A DNA stretch of 64,000 nucleotides from Maniola hyperantus. Taxonomy: Eukaryota; Arthropoda; Insecta; Lepidoptera; Nymphalidae. Made by a program: the position numbers and the translations under genes. The stretch covers positions 5,704,001 to 5,768,000 of the forward strand of contig NC_048555.1 of NCBI RefSeq assembly GCF_902806685.2, read 5' to 3'. This document shows, piece by piece, positions 1-15,400 of this stretch (positions are counted from its first letter, which is position 1; each line of letters starts with the position of its first letter). The notes beneath the pieces were generated by a model. That model did not search any database and was not told the DNA's origin. It saw only the letters and a list, made by a program, of their open reading frames with translations.

Positions 1-3000
1 TTCTGGAACCGTTTCTGTTCTTTGTCTTGAGAAGTCTCAGCTCTGGTAGCGTCCTTGTTGCCGCGATGCCCTTTCTCACTTTTGTCCAACTCCGACCTCC
101 CGGTAGATTGGATATCCTCACCCACTTGTTCTTGCGCTTGCTCCTGAATGAAAAAATGATTCGAAAAATTTTAGTTTAAAACAATTACCGACCAGACAAA
201 TTTATTTTTGAGATTATATTCTAGATTTCAGATTATTAAAATTAGCGTATCCGAATAGCTAAAACATATATTACAAAACCAACAAAAAAAATCATTTTCC
301 ACTGAATAGTTCTGCTGGCAAAATAATTTTGAAATACTAGATGATGCCCGTGACTTCAACCGACTTTTTAAAAATAGGAAAAAATAGCAATCCATCTCTG
401 GGACGCGAGTACCAAGTAGAAGGTGCCCGCCTAAGTTTTAGTTTTGTTTTATTCTTGTGGAAATTCTTTTGATTTTCCAGGATTTACTTCTAATATGTCC
501 TTCCCCAGGATGCAAGCAATCTCTCTACCTATCAAAATCGGTTAAAAGGAAAGGCAGTGAAAAGATAGCAGATAGTCAGACACAGACATACTTTCGCATT
601 TATAAAATTAGCATGCATAAGTATGAATATGAATGATTATTCTTCATCTGAAAGGGCCCTTAATCTAGTTCTTCTCAGAATCATTGGCAGATTTACTAAT
701 TAAAATTTAATTAGTCTACGTGATAACAATAACTACTTACAAAAGGCGCAGCTTCTTCATCCTTAGCCTGTTCCGCGTTAGTCTGAACATTATCATTAGT
801 GCCTCTCTCCATGTCAGCATTTTCCACTTCCTCCTCTGCCGTCGGATCATTGTTGGAAGGATTTGCCTGAGGATTAGCTTCGTGTTCTTTTTCCTGTATT
901 TTTTCCTCTTCGTTTATTTTGTCTTCATTCTTTGGCAAGTTTTCGTCTTCTTTTGATTCATTCTCTTCCTGTAATTCAGGTTCAGGATTTTCTGTTTCTG
1001 GATTATCTAGGTCCGGTTGAGCGTTTGGATCCTCTTTTTCTTCGTTAGGAGCATCATCTTGATTTTCTTTGCATTCGTTTTCATTATCACCTTTGTGTTC
1101 AGCATCTTCATTGTTCTGTAAATAATTGTTTTGTTTTCTTAATTATCTTGTTAACATGTAAAGGTGTGTACTACAGTTTACATGTTAAAATCATTTGCTG
1201 TAAGCTATTTTGCTTTAGAACATTTAATTTCTTACTAGAATTAAGTTATGAAATGTTGTCATTTGTAAATTGTCTATTATGAATTACCCATTTCAGAATT
1301 TACCTGTTCGTCATTTACATCTTTATCCTCTCCTTCTTCTTCATCACTAGAAAGTTCTAGGCCATTTTTATTATCCTTTTCCTCTTTTACCTTAGATTTG
1401 TCTTCCTCTTCTTGTATAGCTTCTTTCATTGCATCTATTTCAAACGGATTCTCAGTTTCAGTTTCGCCATCCTATATTAAAACAGATGTAATATTAAAAA
1501 TATAGATACATATGTATATTTTGTAATCTGTGACGCTCAAGAAGAGTGATTTCTGCAACTACATAGATGGTTGTTTGACTAAATATGAATTGTGATTAGA
1601 CTCAAAAGATCTTTTTTACCTTATCATCATTTCCTTCTTCGCCATCAATGTCCATGTTATCGGGAAGTTCAAAATCTTCTGGTTCCGGCAATTGTTGTTG
1701 ATTGCCGTGGTATGGATCGATCTGAAATTATTTTTTCACGTTATTAACAAATAAAAACAGCACAATCAGCAATGTAAAAACCACTTAAAAATTATTTGAC
1801 CCACCGCCACCCATATTTTATATTTTTTATTTATTTATGTTATTTTGCGTAAAAATAATAAAGTCCTAATTTACTCATTAAAGTAATTATAGTTCTCGAT
1901 CTTACATGGTCATCATCAACTTCGGGTTCGTTCATGTCATTGACATCTTTCTGCTGTTGTTTCTCCTTTCCGTCTGTACCATCATCCTGGCCCTGTTCTT
2001 GTTCTTTAGCAGCCATTTCTTTCTCACCTGTACTTTCACCCTTGCCACGCTCTTCCTTTTCTTTCTTACCAGACTCTTCTTCTATATCATCTTCGTCCTC
2101 CGAACCCCATATTTGTTGATCTAGTCTGGAAAGTTAACGGTAGAAATGTTATATAGACCTAAAAAGTATTGCCGCCTTTTTCATAGCAAGTGTTATTTTT
2201 ATAAAAGTATCTCACTACTGCAATTGAGAATTTAAAAATAATGTTATAAATTATATCCCCTAAGGATTTTCTGAGAAAAGACTACTTACTTTTCAGCAGC
2301 ATTGTCAGTTTCACCCATTTGCTTATCTGGATCATCATTTTCATTATCTTGGTCCGATTCATCTCCTTCTGTTATGTCATAATTTTCTTTGTAGATAACT
2401 TTACAAAAGTTAAATAAATACGTTTGTGCAGACTTTTAACCTTTTTCTATTTAGGAAATGACATGGACAAATTTTGCTGAAAATGCGCCAATCTCACGAG
2501 CGTTACTATCAATGGTTTGATTGTGGAGCACTAACAATTAGACATGTAGTGCGTACATTTTGAGATCTCACTCGCCATTTTATCTATGTGTCAACTGTCT
2601 TGTCAAAATTACGGGCCACCTTTAAAATGAGGACTAAAATCGTAGTTTTGACATGACAGTTGACACATATAGCTAAAACAGAAAGTGAGATTTCAAAATG
2701 TATGCATATTATTAATACTAACCTTAATGAATTTTGTTAATTATGTAACCATATGACTTTGTATGCGGTTTGTAACCAAACTGAGGATATTTTTTATCAA
2801 TAACTTAATGGAAAGTCACAATATTTAAAATACTAAAATTTAAATCTGAATCTGTATTACCTTTTTGCTCAATATCTTGGAGATGCGAGTCGAAATCATC
2901 AGTCATATTAACTCCCTTTTCTTCTTCTTTGCAATCTCTATCTTCTTCATTCTTCTCTTCACCAGGACGATGTGCGTCGTCTAGTTGATCCTGCAAAAAG

Positions 3001-3447
3001 TCGATTGATTCATCACGATCAATCACATAAAATAATACTTAAATTACTGAGAAACCTAGCCCAGCATTAAAAGTTGAAACAAACACTTTTTCTTTAAAAC
3101 CCCGTATTTCCGAGGGTCACACACCAGATTATAAGCTGATCATTATTAGATCGATTGAATTATTTCGCTCAAACACGCATCAAACGGGCGGGTCTGCCCG
3201 TTTGTTTGTGTACATACCTACCTCTTTTTGGCTTTTGAATTTTGTTTGTTAGATAATAATTTGATCAAAGTTGGAATAATATTTAAACTTAATATTACCC
3301 ATGTTAATAACTTTTACCTGATTTTCAATCCTCTCAGAAACATCTTTTTGTCCTTCCCCTTCACCAAGCCCCATTCCACTGGACAGCTTTCCGGGACCAC
3401 CGTCACCCTCGCCTTCTTCCGTATCCAAACCGGAGGGCTTGCAAAAT
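1..3447 (-). CDS. MDN1: MDN1 exons 26-33: D/E-rich tail (partial)
   Basis: Exon 26 has the family signature GFCKPSGLDTEEGEGDGG with GMGLGEGEGQKDVSERIE, which leads into the acidic tail. Exons 27-33 are dominated by Glu, Asp, Lys and Gln. They retain short conserved islands: LDQQIWGSEDED (2125-1906) and PYHGNQQQLPEPEDFELPDN (1721-1620). In known midasins this flexible tail tethers the MIDAS domain, which docks onto the AAA ring with its substrate. The last exon (143-1) runs off the window. The acceptor at 2399 has an in-frame alternative 12 bases downstream. Confidence 0.93.
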
Positions 3448-6400
3448 CTAAATAAGTTTGATTTTATATCATTGAGAAACATGAGTATAAGGTAAAATGA
3501 TTTGAAATAAATCAGAAAGTAAGCTTATTTGTGTGAAAGTTACGAAGAAGGACTTGTAATGGTAATTGTGTCAAGTAAAGAAGCCTCTGTAATTGAACCT
3601 GTGGTGGATGATTTATCGATTTGTTCAAAGAGAGACACAACGGCAGAGGCGCAACTGCAACCCGTTGCTTATTGTGTTGTCAGTCAGTCAAGTAAGAGTA
3701 GTATAACCATATACCTATGCGCAGGCACATCTCTGCCTTTTTCGAATGCCTCTTGAATTAATATTTTATATGCATCAAGATATTTGAATTTTTACTATAG
3801 CTGGTTTTAGGTCTAATTAAGTTTTTGTTCACATACCCTTTAGTGGCCAAATCCGAAAATATCTTCAACAAAACTGAAAGCATCTTACAAGAGATTCTAT
3901 GCACCGCTACTTTCTGTGACAGAAAATATTGGACAAACAACACAGTTTGTTCTAATATTGGCACCATTCTTATTACTGCATTTTTTATATTTTCTGTTTC
4001 AGTTCTTGTTGCGATATATTGCACGTAGTTTCCTAATAAAGAACGAATTTTGCTTATCAAAGTATCGAGCTGCAACATTTTAGAGTCAATCGATAACTTT
4101 TCTTGCAACAATTCCTTCAAATGCTTGTCTTCTAATATTTCTTTAGACTCCTCTTTTTCCTTGTTACCTCCATCGATAATTTCATCGATTGCGTTCAAAA
4201 CATCGATATTGTCCGTACTTTTATCAGCCGGTAAATGTTTTTTATATAATGATTGAATTATAAGTAACATTGTTGCTACAATATCTTCCGTTTCTGCGAT
4301 AAGTGCGTGAGACGAATTCTCGGTCATTTCTTGATCTTTAGCTTCGTCCAATTTATCAAGTTCTTTTGTAGTGTTTTTCAAATATTGCATCAAATTTTTA
4401 ACACATCTTAATACTGGATGTTGGGAATTAAGATCTTCAACGATATTTATCTTAAATTTAAATTTATATTCCTGTAAAGTGGCTCCGACTTTCTCAGTTA
4501 AGTCAAGTAAATTTTGTTTAGCATCGTTAATTGCGTCAATATGACTTTGAGAAACGTTTGGTAAATTATTATTTTCACCTATATATTTAGGGGACGAATT
4601 GCCAAGTTTATGCAATGCTGCCTTTTGTTTATTTACTACCGATATAATGGCTTTTATTTTCTTATAGAGTTCATGCCATTCATCGCTGTTTAGGAAGCAG
4701 CGTGCCAAAGGTGAATCTGATGATACTACATCGAATTCTGGTACAGAATCAGTATTCAGAGCTTCTTTTGGTATGGATTTGAGTACGACAGTAAGTTGAT
4801 CTAATAGAATGCTTGTATGGGCGTAGCATTCGATTAAAATATCGAGCTTTTCTTTCATAGTTGAAATATTAGTGTCACTAATGTCAGCTTCAAGAGCATT
4901 CGTCAGATTTGTGGTCACTTGGCGTAAATCGTAAATGTTTCTTGCGTATTTAGATATGGATTTCTTTTGATTATTTGTGATTTTCTGAGAAAAATAAATA
5001 AATAAATAGACATCAATATCAGTATCAATTCTGTTTTATATAACTTTTAAATTGTTGTATACATTGTGATTGATAGAAAACTCATGAAAATGACTTAAAA
5101 CTGAATCTTTAAAAACATACCAGTAATTGTGCAGCAAATCCTTTGCAGCGTTCAATGTTTTGCATGCCCAGATCACTGTGTGGCGCCTGTAACGCTGTGC
5201 TAAACAATCTATGTCGAGCAATATTCTTTTGAAAATATTTCTCACAGCCTGACCATAGAAGTGTCAGTGTAGGGTCGCACCGTCTGAAAACATATTTGCC
5301 TGTTACACACACAAAACCTAAAACATATCAAAAGCCAAACTTGTCATAAATGACAATTTCTTTCTTGGCATATTGTTACTGTCATATCCATCATATTGGA
5401 GTTGCAGAACGACTTAGATTAAGACAGCCAAGAACAAGACAGATGTGTCAGGCGTAAACCGCGTCTCATTATTTTAATGGCAGAGTAAAAGTGCACTATA
5501 ATAGATATCAGCCAATGATGAATACAACAATAGGTACAGTTCTTGCGATTCACGAAGGCGAGTGAACTTTACTTGTGGTTACATGGTATACATGGACATT
5601 GCGGAAGTGTGCGTGCATGCGGACCAATCAGTCGCGAGTAAGCGCTCGCATACGCACACATGTACTGTAGCTTACTTATATACCGATACGATTTCAACAC
5701 AAGCATGATCCACTCGCCTTCGTGAAATGCAAGAACTATACTAAGGTGTTACTATAAGTAGTTAGTTTATCAAAATCAAGAAAGATAAATAATTTTATTG
5801 GAAAATTGACAAGAATTTGGAAACATTTTATAGTCTTTTGTAGATATCAAAATAATAATAATTAGATTTATATTAATATTAGCAAAAGTTACATTGAAAT
5901 TCATATTGTATTTCCCTAATCATAAAGTAGAGAAAACTAATAGATGTTTGTTTTTTGACAAACCTGCTCTTCAAATATTTCATAGCCGCGTCCAAGTCGA
6001 CTGGCGGTATTGTAAAGTCATACAGCTCTTCAGAGGCAGATAGTATTACTAATCCGGTTCGATAGTTGAGGCCCATTTTACTGAGGTACTTGAATAAGTC
6101 TGCGAGGGCTTTGCGCTTTTGTTGGACGATGTTCTTGGCTTGGGACGTTTGCTTCTCTTTGGCTGCTGTTGTGTCAACCTAAGAGGACCGAAACAGTAAG
6201 GCGCCATCTCCACGGACGGGTGAATCGCGGCGATAGTCTCGCCGTGTTACAATATTCAATACAAACTCTATGGGCCAATCTCCACAGGGCGATTCTGTCG
6301 TCTGTGGAAATGGCGCCTTAGGTTCTCGAGACTAAGTCTAGTCTAAGACTAAGAGAAAGGGGCATGGTTTACTAAAAACTGCCATATCCCTTCCAGGTTA

Positions 6401-9400
6401 GCTCGCTTCCATCTAAGGCTGAGATCTATAGAGCGCACTTTGACTTTGCTCTGACTTAGGATTGAGTTAAAACGAGACAGATTTATGTGAGAGATATAGC
6501 TCTGTCTCGTTTTAACTCTGTCTTAAGTCTAAGCTAAGTCAGAGTGCGCTCTATAGATCCTTAGACTGAATCATCATTTACCACCAGGTGAGATTGCAGT
6601 CAAGGGCTAACTTTTATCTGAATTTAAAAAAAAATGAAAAAGGATTTTTTAACTCTTAGAAGTTCAAACTGGTATGTAGATCTTACCTCTAAAGATCCTA
6701 AATGTGCACTGCTCTCGATCACCAGGGTAACAAAATCATCTAGGGCTTGCACCAAAGAAGGGTACCCAGTATTCGTGATGGTGTCTTTGCATAACATCTT
6801 CGCTTTGTTCAGCAAGCTTGGTATCTTGGATAAAAGACTGACGTCTGATATTATTGGGCATGGCTGTTCTGTTTGGTCAGTGTATTTCTGGAATATAGGA
6901 AAAGTGTGAATCGTCGGTTAGCATAATAATACTTCGATACTTTTCAGGAGAGACGAAAACCTGTTTTTATTTTGGCAAACATTTAATTTAACGGATTTTA
7001 AATCGGAGAAAAACATGAAAGGATACCGACTTGTTGGGCAAACGGTGTCACTACCTATATTATAAATGCGAAAGAGTGTTTGTTTGTCCTTCAATCACGT
7101 CGCAACAGAGCAACGGAGCGACGAGATTTTTTGCATGGGTATAGAGGCTGGAGAGTGACATAGGTTACTTTTTATCCCGGAAACTCCCGGAATCCCGGAA
7201 CGATCGATCGAAACAGTTTTAATCTTTATACATATAACCTTACCTTAATATTCCGAGCCAATACAATATGTATTTGAGGATCAATCATGTAAGCCCCGCC
7301 AGTAGGGACGTTGGCACTAGTGGCTCTCTTCGGACGGTCCCATATGCCCACGTGATCCGTCCCAACTTCACTCGAATTGTCTACTAGATAGCTCACTACA
7401 CTTTCCTTAAGGACTTTCTGAGGACATTAAAAATAAGCTATTAGATTTCTTCTTCCACACAAAAATCACAAGTAAAAAAAAATTGATAGCGTTATTTTCT
7501 TCTCAGGAACTTTTCGATCTTGTCTCCCCTTCACCATTTTACCACCGAACCGCAAGACGTCGGGCGAGTTTCTATCCATATGTCGTCGACATCCCATCTA
7601 CATGCACAAAACTTTTTGCGTCATCATTCCTCATACGCCCATGGCTAAGGTTTGGAATACTCGATACCACGATATGTGTTTCCCGCCAATAGGATAGGCA
7701 TCTTTTAGGTAAACGCGTCTCATCTTAGGCCACATGATTACTTTCCATCAGGTGTGATTGGGGTCAAGCGTTTGCTTATAATGAATAAATAAATAAATAC
7801 TTTTTAAATAAATACATATTTTATTGAGATTGTGAGGTAAAAAAATGCAAAATCAGTGCATTTCAGTAGAAAGACCGAAAAGTATTGTTGTCAACGTCTT
7901 TAAATATTTAAAAAAAGATTTAGGTAAACAAACCTCAAACTCTTTTGTATGCTTATGCAGGGCTTTATGAGCCTTTTCCACCGTATCCTTGACGCTCCAG
8001 TAGCTAAGGTCGCGGTCCCAGGTGCAAATCTTGACGAAATCCTTTAACTTTTTCTCTATAGGCGCTCGCTTCTCTTTGATTTGGGCAGCCACTTGCGGTG
8101 AAAATTGTGCGTAGTAATTATATGTGTTCCATAGTATGGATATAAGCTCATCTAAAAAGATTTATTTTATTAAGTTGCATAATAAAAATTATTATTCTCT
8201 TGCATTAACATGAGTCAATTGCTTTATCCATACTAATATTATAAATGCGAAAGTGTGTCTGTCTGTCTGCTAGCTTTTCACGGCTCAACCGTTTAACCGA
8301 TTTTGACGAAATTTGGTACAGAGATAGCTTGCATCGCGGGGAAGGACATAGGCTACTTTTTATCCCGGAAAATTAAAGAGTTCCCACAGGATTTTTAAAA
8401 ACCTAAATCCACGCGGACGAAGTCGCGGGCATCCTCTAGTAATTTATAAAGAAAGAAAAAGATAAAAAAAGCTTTATAATATTATTTAACCACATAATCT
8501 AGGCTAGAGCGAACACCTATGTCAGTTCCACTTACGTTTTATATTTTATGACGGATAAAAACTCTTTGTATAACTGTCGTAAAAACTGAGTTGAGACTGC
8601 AGTCATGGGCAAACTTGAATTTTAATAAAACTAACAGCTGCCTGCATCATAATTCACAACTTATCATCAAGTACAGTTTTTATGCAGACAAGCACAAAAA
8701 TATCAATAATCAGTGTCTCACTGCGTTCTAAATGTACCTAATGACAATGGTAACACATAAACTGTCATAATTCATAACTTATCATCGAAATTCAAATAAA
8801 GTTCTTGTGCAGTCACGCACAAAAATGTCACTAAAAAAATATCTACCCTACAAACTTACCTCGTCTCTCACTGCGTTCTAAATGTACCAAGTGACAATGG
8901 TACACATAAACTATGTCCAGCCTGACTTCAAACTCAGCGAGATTGGACGTCTCCATGAAGTCTTTTAGCACTGAGATGATCCTCGAAGGTGATACCAGTT
9001 CATCTGGATTTGGTTCCAAGTACGAGTTTATTGCTGCATACATGTAGAACCAGTATTTATGGGCCTCTGACTGTTTTCTAATAAAACAAAAGGGAACAAT
9101 TGGAATATTTCTCAGTCAATTGATGTTTTTTCTTTTCAATTTAATGTGCCCCTATTTTCAATAGCTTATAAATAGAAGGCTTAGAAATAGAGGTACCTAC
9201 CGAGCCAATTTCAAAAAAATTTAAAAATCAAAAACCTGATATAGTTTTTGCATTTCACGAAGATGAGTGGCACATGCTTGCGTTTAAGTCGTATCGGTAT
9301 AAGTAAGCGCTTGCTCGCAACTGATTGGTCCGACATGCACGCACACTTACGCAATGCCCATGTAAACGACGTAACCACAAGAATAGTTCACACGTCTTCG

Positions 9401-12400
9401 TGAATTGCAAGATCTGTACCAGATCATCAGTTAGGGTCCAGAGAGAAACGTTCAACTATCAAGTAGGTACATAGAATTGTCAGTACTATAGAAAAACAAT
9501 TAAGGAATAAAAGTGCGCTTCACAGTGTTTTTTGATATTGAAAAAGATTTAGATAAAGTTTGCCATGAAGGTCTTATTCATGCTAAATTTTATTAATGCT
9601 ACCCAAATCATTAGCAGGTATCCTGGAATCACACATTACAAATATAGCAAGAGGATCCTACTCTGGACTTAAATGTATTAAAACTGGAGTTCCACAAGGG
9701 AGTGTTGAGGTCCGGTCTTGTACCTATTGTATATCGGCGACATTCCAGAACTCTAAAATAATACCATTGCTAATTTTGCGGAAAGGAATTTACAGGAATT
9801 ATTAATAATTTACAGGAATTTATCGGAATTTACGGAATTGTTACCTTTGATACAAATTATTGAGGCACTCTTTCCAATTGTTCATTTCCAGTTTCCTCCA
9901 GTCAATAATTTGCTGGCCTACTGCCAGAGAAATGTCTATCATATTGTTTCCTTTGTGAGCATTCTTGTTCCATTCCTCAATTTTATCCCGTAGCAATTCC
10001 AGGCCAGTTAGAAACCGAGACACAGGGCTAGTGATTGGGAAGCTAAGTATCCTGCCCACTATGACTAAAATCTGAAAACATAATTATTGAATACATTAAC
10101 AAAATTTACATTATAGTCTTACAGTACCTGGCAGAAAATATTGTACATCGACCTTTAGAAAGAGATAGCGGTTTCGTTAAGCGTTGTCTCTGTCGTTGAT
10201 ACCGACAAAACGTCACATAGATATGAGCGACAGAGACATCGCTCTACAAAGCCGAAGTCTCGTTCTAAAGGTTAATGTACAATATTTCTTGCCGACTACT
10301 GTACCCGCAAGCGTAATCTAGTACGACCTCGAGCCAATGGATCAATGATCTAAAGCAGACGGATGAGGAAGACGGAGGATTATGTGTTAACAAGATTTAG
10401 AAAAGCCCTATGTCCAGCAGTGGACGCATGAAGGTTGAGAAGGTTGATGGATGGATGGATTTGGTTACATTGATAGTGCAAAGCTTTAATAAGCATATAT
10501 TCTTAGTTCTTACATCTTTAAGGGTCGGGAAATCAGGCCACTGCTCAAGCATTGCACTAGTACTCTCGTTGACTTTATGTAACAATGGGACACATTCTCT
10601 TGTCTCAGAAACCCACGGAGAGCGGTAGAAATCTGGTTTCTGAATAGTTGCATCTGTATAATAGAAAAACGTAAGTAAACGTAAGTATAATATAGTATGT
10701 TATTTTAAATTATTCCAGTTTTCTCATGGACTTATAAGTTGATCTTTATTTTTTGTGTAATTAGATATGCAGTCTTAGATGAAAAAACAGGTTAACCTGG
10801 AAGGGGTTTGGCAGTTTTTCACAATCATAGCCTTCTTATTTACTAAATGATATAATTTTCATATAAAATTATCAGTAGCTATCGTGGTTTTGATCTGGTG
10901 ATGTAGCTAGCGACTAGGAGGTAAAAGAAAGCTGTATAAAATAAGGTGACTCACCATTGCCATCTACTTTCTCCTTTATATGAGAGAGTATAACCAGGAA
11001 GCTTGGTGATATTCTGCCCTCAAAGTCGGCATCCAAAGCTTCCCAAGCCTCCTGGATAATACTGCTAAATGTAGGATACCGCAGTAACAAAGGGCTGAGT
11101 ACATCATACCCTACCAACTTCGCTGTGCCGGGTAACCATTCTGCCCTGGTCATGTTACGAACAAAGTTAGAATGCCATTTGTAAATGAGAGACACATCAT
11201 CAGAGGTGATCAAATGTTTTGGTTTTTCTGTAGGAGCTTTAATTTTCCTCTGCTCAAGTGTTGGTGGCTTAAATTCTCCGAAATCTGATTCGGAGTAAGA
11301 TGGGAACATTTCCGTTATTTCTTCGTACGCAATGGCTTCCTCGTCTTCGTCTTCACATTTAGACCTGTAGGGATTATTAAGAGGTCATAAACTAAAATAT
11401 TTACGATGCCGCAATCGCAATTTTTCAATCAGATGCGAAGCTTTGAGGCGTTGAGCGTCAATGCGTTACGACAGACACTATAACATCCTCCTGACAAACC
11501 ATGGCCTGGCGAGTGGCGGAGAATCTAATCTCTAAGGAGATGTTTTTAGTTCACAATTGCGTACGCAAACACAAGTGCCCTTTCTATTCCCTAGCTCTTA
11601 TAATCCGATGGGACGGTAATCCAACATGACCGGAAAGAGGTCTTAAGTTATAGGAACTCTTTAATTCTTGTCCCAAGAAGTTGTATCCAAGTTTCCGATA
11701 TTTTTTTCGGATTGCGCTTATGTCCCCAGTCATGTCTAATGGAAAGTGACTTGTCTAGACGACGCTCTTGCTTTTAGACACCCTACAGAAGTTGAGTGGC
11801 AGGAAAAAACCAGCCAAGTGCGAGTCAGACTCGCGCACCGAGGGTTTTTATTTGACATTTTGCACGATAAATCAAAAACTTGAATATACTAATTATTTGT
11901 TCATGAACACATTTCAATTTTTTTGTGTAATAAATAACCACAAATTCACGGTTTCTTTTTTTCCTTTGAGGTATGGAACCCTAAAAAGATGACTGGACGT
12001 TTCTGATAAAAGTGATAAGTAAAAAAGTAGCTAGTCACGAAATAAATAAATAAATAAAAATGTTTTTATTCAATTAAACTTTACAAGTATTTTTGAATCG
12101 TCAACAGCATCTACCACTTACTTGGTAACATATAAAGCCTCATCATCTTGTTTTTTCTTCTCAATGTCTTGTCTTTGCTTCTCCCAAGCTTTGGTAAGCG
12201 CATTGAATGTGGTCAATACAGCATTTATTGTAACCTGATCGATCCGTTCTGATGCCATGCAACTTATACTGATTTCAGATAAGTTCATTTTTAATACCCT
12301 GCAAAAAGATTGTATGAAAATACCCACAACACAAACTGGAACACAACGAAAATGAGGATAACTAAAAACAAACTTACTCTAAACATTTCGTATCTGCTTG

Positions 12401-15400
12401 GAAGATATCTTCATTTGCTGCGGTTGAATTTTTATTCAATAGTTGCATGAAATTAGCCGAAACAAATCTATTGAGGTGCTTTTCCCTTGCATCTTTATTG
12501 GGGATAGCGTTAGGGTATTCTAGTAAAGAAGCCAGAGCATTTTGCAGAACCGGCCCATGTTCTATTTTCGCGATAAGCTGTCTTAGTAAATCAGTCATTG
12601 AAGATACGCTGTATACAATTTGTGACAATGAGCTTTGTAGAGGTTTCGCTAGATCGGGGAACGCTACAGAATAAGCACTCTCCACTTTTTTGGTAAACGC
12701 TTTCACTGAATGCATCCACGAAGAAGTTTCCTTTATCACTGTCTGTGCATGTTGTAGTAATGTTTTGTCACGTCTATTTGTTTCCATGATTTCATACAAC
12801 TTATTTGCAGTTGAAATAAGATTTGAAGAAATGGTTGTTAGTGTTCTGTCGGATAGGACGGATTTTGCGAAATGCATACAGTCCTGTGAACAAAATTTGT
12901 TTTTCAGAAGAAGAGAAAATTTGTTTTTAATAGAGTCAATATAACAAAGCGCACAAATCGGGATTGGTGATGTAGTAACTAGGGCTTGAAAGGTTATTCC
13001 AACACGAGTAATTTGGAATTTAGTGTCCAAAAACAATCTTACCTTGACAAAGTTCCCATAGGATGGTTCTTTGGGTCTAAAAGTATTACCAGATGCATAT
13101 TTATGGACTTTCTGTGCTGTCTTCTCTTTCAATTCCATAATAATTTTGCAGTACGGATGCACCTTTTTTAGCTTGTCCCGATTTTCTGTTCCCTCTTTGT
13201 AAAAATCTGTCGTCACTTGAGATGGTTTTTCAATGTTCCTGTTTTCGCCTATAGTGCCCGATATGACGCCGTGTACGTAATATGCGCTCAACAACTTATT
13301 GAACATAGTGATATCTTCCTCTATATATTGTACTTTGAGACGATATTTTTCCACATGGTCAATCGGACTTACTTCTGCCATTATTCGTATGAGTATAAAA
13401 CTGGTCAAGAGGGATAGTTCTGCAGTCAAAATTTTTACTTTTGTTTTTGAGGGAGTATCATTTAAATTATGCAACACAGCATTTGAGAGTTTATGATGTG
13501 CGTCGCTTGCTTTTGTAAGCAGATCAAGGAAATGTGTATCGTCTTTAAAGTGTACATGCAAAGTTTGTGTTATTCCTTCATAAGATTCCCGTGAATTATT
13601 ACTAACGCTACTTTCGTCCGAGATGGCGTAATGTAAATAGTTCAAAAGCTGTATATGTTTTTGCTGCTCGAAAGTAGCATCTGATTTCCTGTAATAAAAA
13701 TTAATCTTCAAGTAATTACGACTACAATGTTTATTAAAAACTTTTTAATTCATCGAGTTTATATTTGCTCAAATTGATTGTAACTTACAGTTTCAACGCG
13801 GCGGTTGAGTCTAAAGTACCAATATTTTTCCATAAAGTATTCAATATCGCCTCTAACTGCATGGAATATTCCACACGATCTTTTATAGGTAATTTTTCGT
13901 ACGCCAATACTGGATGAGCACCTGTTACATTTTGTTTTTAATAATAATGTTGAAAACCACATTAAGACTAATAATAGCTGAAGACACAAATTAAAACGAT
14001 ATACTTATAGATGAACTTTGACTTACTTGACTGATCAGAAAATGTAGTCAAATTTTGAAGGTAGTAAGACATTAGAGGCAAATTAGTTGACATTCTCTTG
14101 GTATTGGCTGGAATCGTTTCTATAACTTCCTCAGAGTTATGTAGGGAGTTTTGACTCAAAAACGGTACTGGATATGTAACTGGAGAACTAGTAAGCATGT
14201 TGTAGAGACTAGTCCAGAACATTACTGGTAGAGATGATAGCCTGAACAAGTTAAAATCATAAAATATTAACATATCAAATAAAACACTTGAACAATGTAG
14301 CTAAATTACAGAGTAAGAAAATATACCTTTGAGAGGCGACGTCGGGATTGCTTTCCAAACATTTTTGAATTATCTTTAACTGGTCCAGAAGTGCTGCAGG
14401 GAACCCCCTTATAATGTTTGCTGTTTGAATCAAACTTATCAAAATGTCAACACAGTTAATACTTGTTGGATCAATTTCCAAACTAAATTCGTTATCTGAT
14501 ATTTTATTCATTACTTCAAGAAGATATGGCTGCAAAATATTTATTATCCTTTGTATTACATATAAGTTTACGGGAAGCAATTTCAGCTGTGTTCTTAATT
14601 TATCAGTGTCTGACGTATTTTTCGTAAGTTTTTCCAGAGTATCCTCAATATCTTTAATGATTTCTTTATCTGGTACATCTAAAGCTAGTGTGATGTCTGA
14701 TAAATAACTGGGTTCTGTAGAAACTTTATAAAGTTGTCGATCTATGGATTCGTTCATTTCGAAATTTATTTTGTTGTACATTTCGGTTCTTGCTGTAGAC
14801 AAGTCGTGTTCATTTTTATTATGATATAATTTTGGCTGTCCATAATATTTGCGAAGTTTTTTGCCAACTTTTGCAATTTTTGAATTTTCATTCTCAGTAT
14901 TTAACATCAAAGCTTTTAATTCTTTGCTGAATGTTTTCAATTCGTCCTGGTTTGATGGTAGTTTAAACAATTCACCGAGTAAATATTTTTGAACCCATTT
15001 TCTATGCACATTTAATAAAGGAATGATTTCTTCTTTTAGAATGGGAGCCCTTTTATTTTTCGTTTTTTCAAATATTGGCATATCACAAACTTTTATAAAT
15101 CTTTCGCGCCAGTTTAATAGTTGTACAACAAGACATAATAAATCGTCATTCAAGCAAGTTCCGGCTGATTTTATCGTTTGTTTGATATAGCGATCAATAA
15201 TTTCGAGGTAGATTCTACAATTTCTTAAAATAGGATATTCTGTAAAATCATCCGTCAGTTTTCCTTCACATACTGCTTTTGAGTAGTCAAATGCAGAAAA
15301 ATTATTTTCCCCTAAGAATAATTGCAAAATAATGTTTTGCATCTCAATGTATAAAAGAGCAAACTCAGAATTAATATTAGATACTATCTCCGTATCCAAC

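Noticed and set aside
1906..2124. Plus-strand Phe/Leu-rich possible membrane protein
   Set aside because: Antisense of the Glu/Lys-rich MDN1 tail; such shadows are expected opposite acidic exons.
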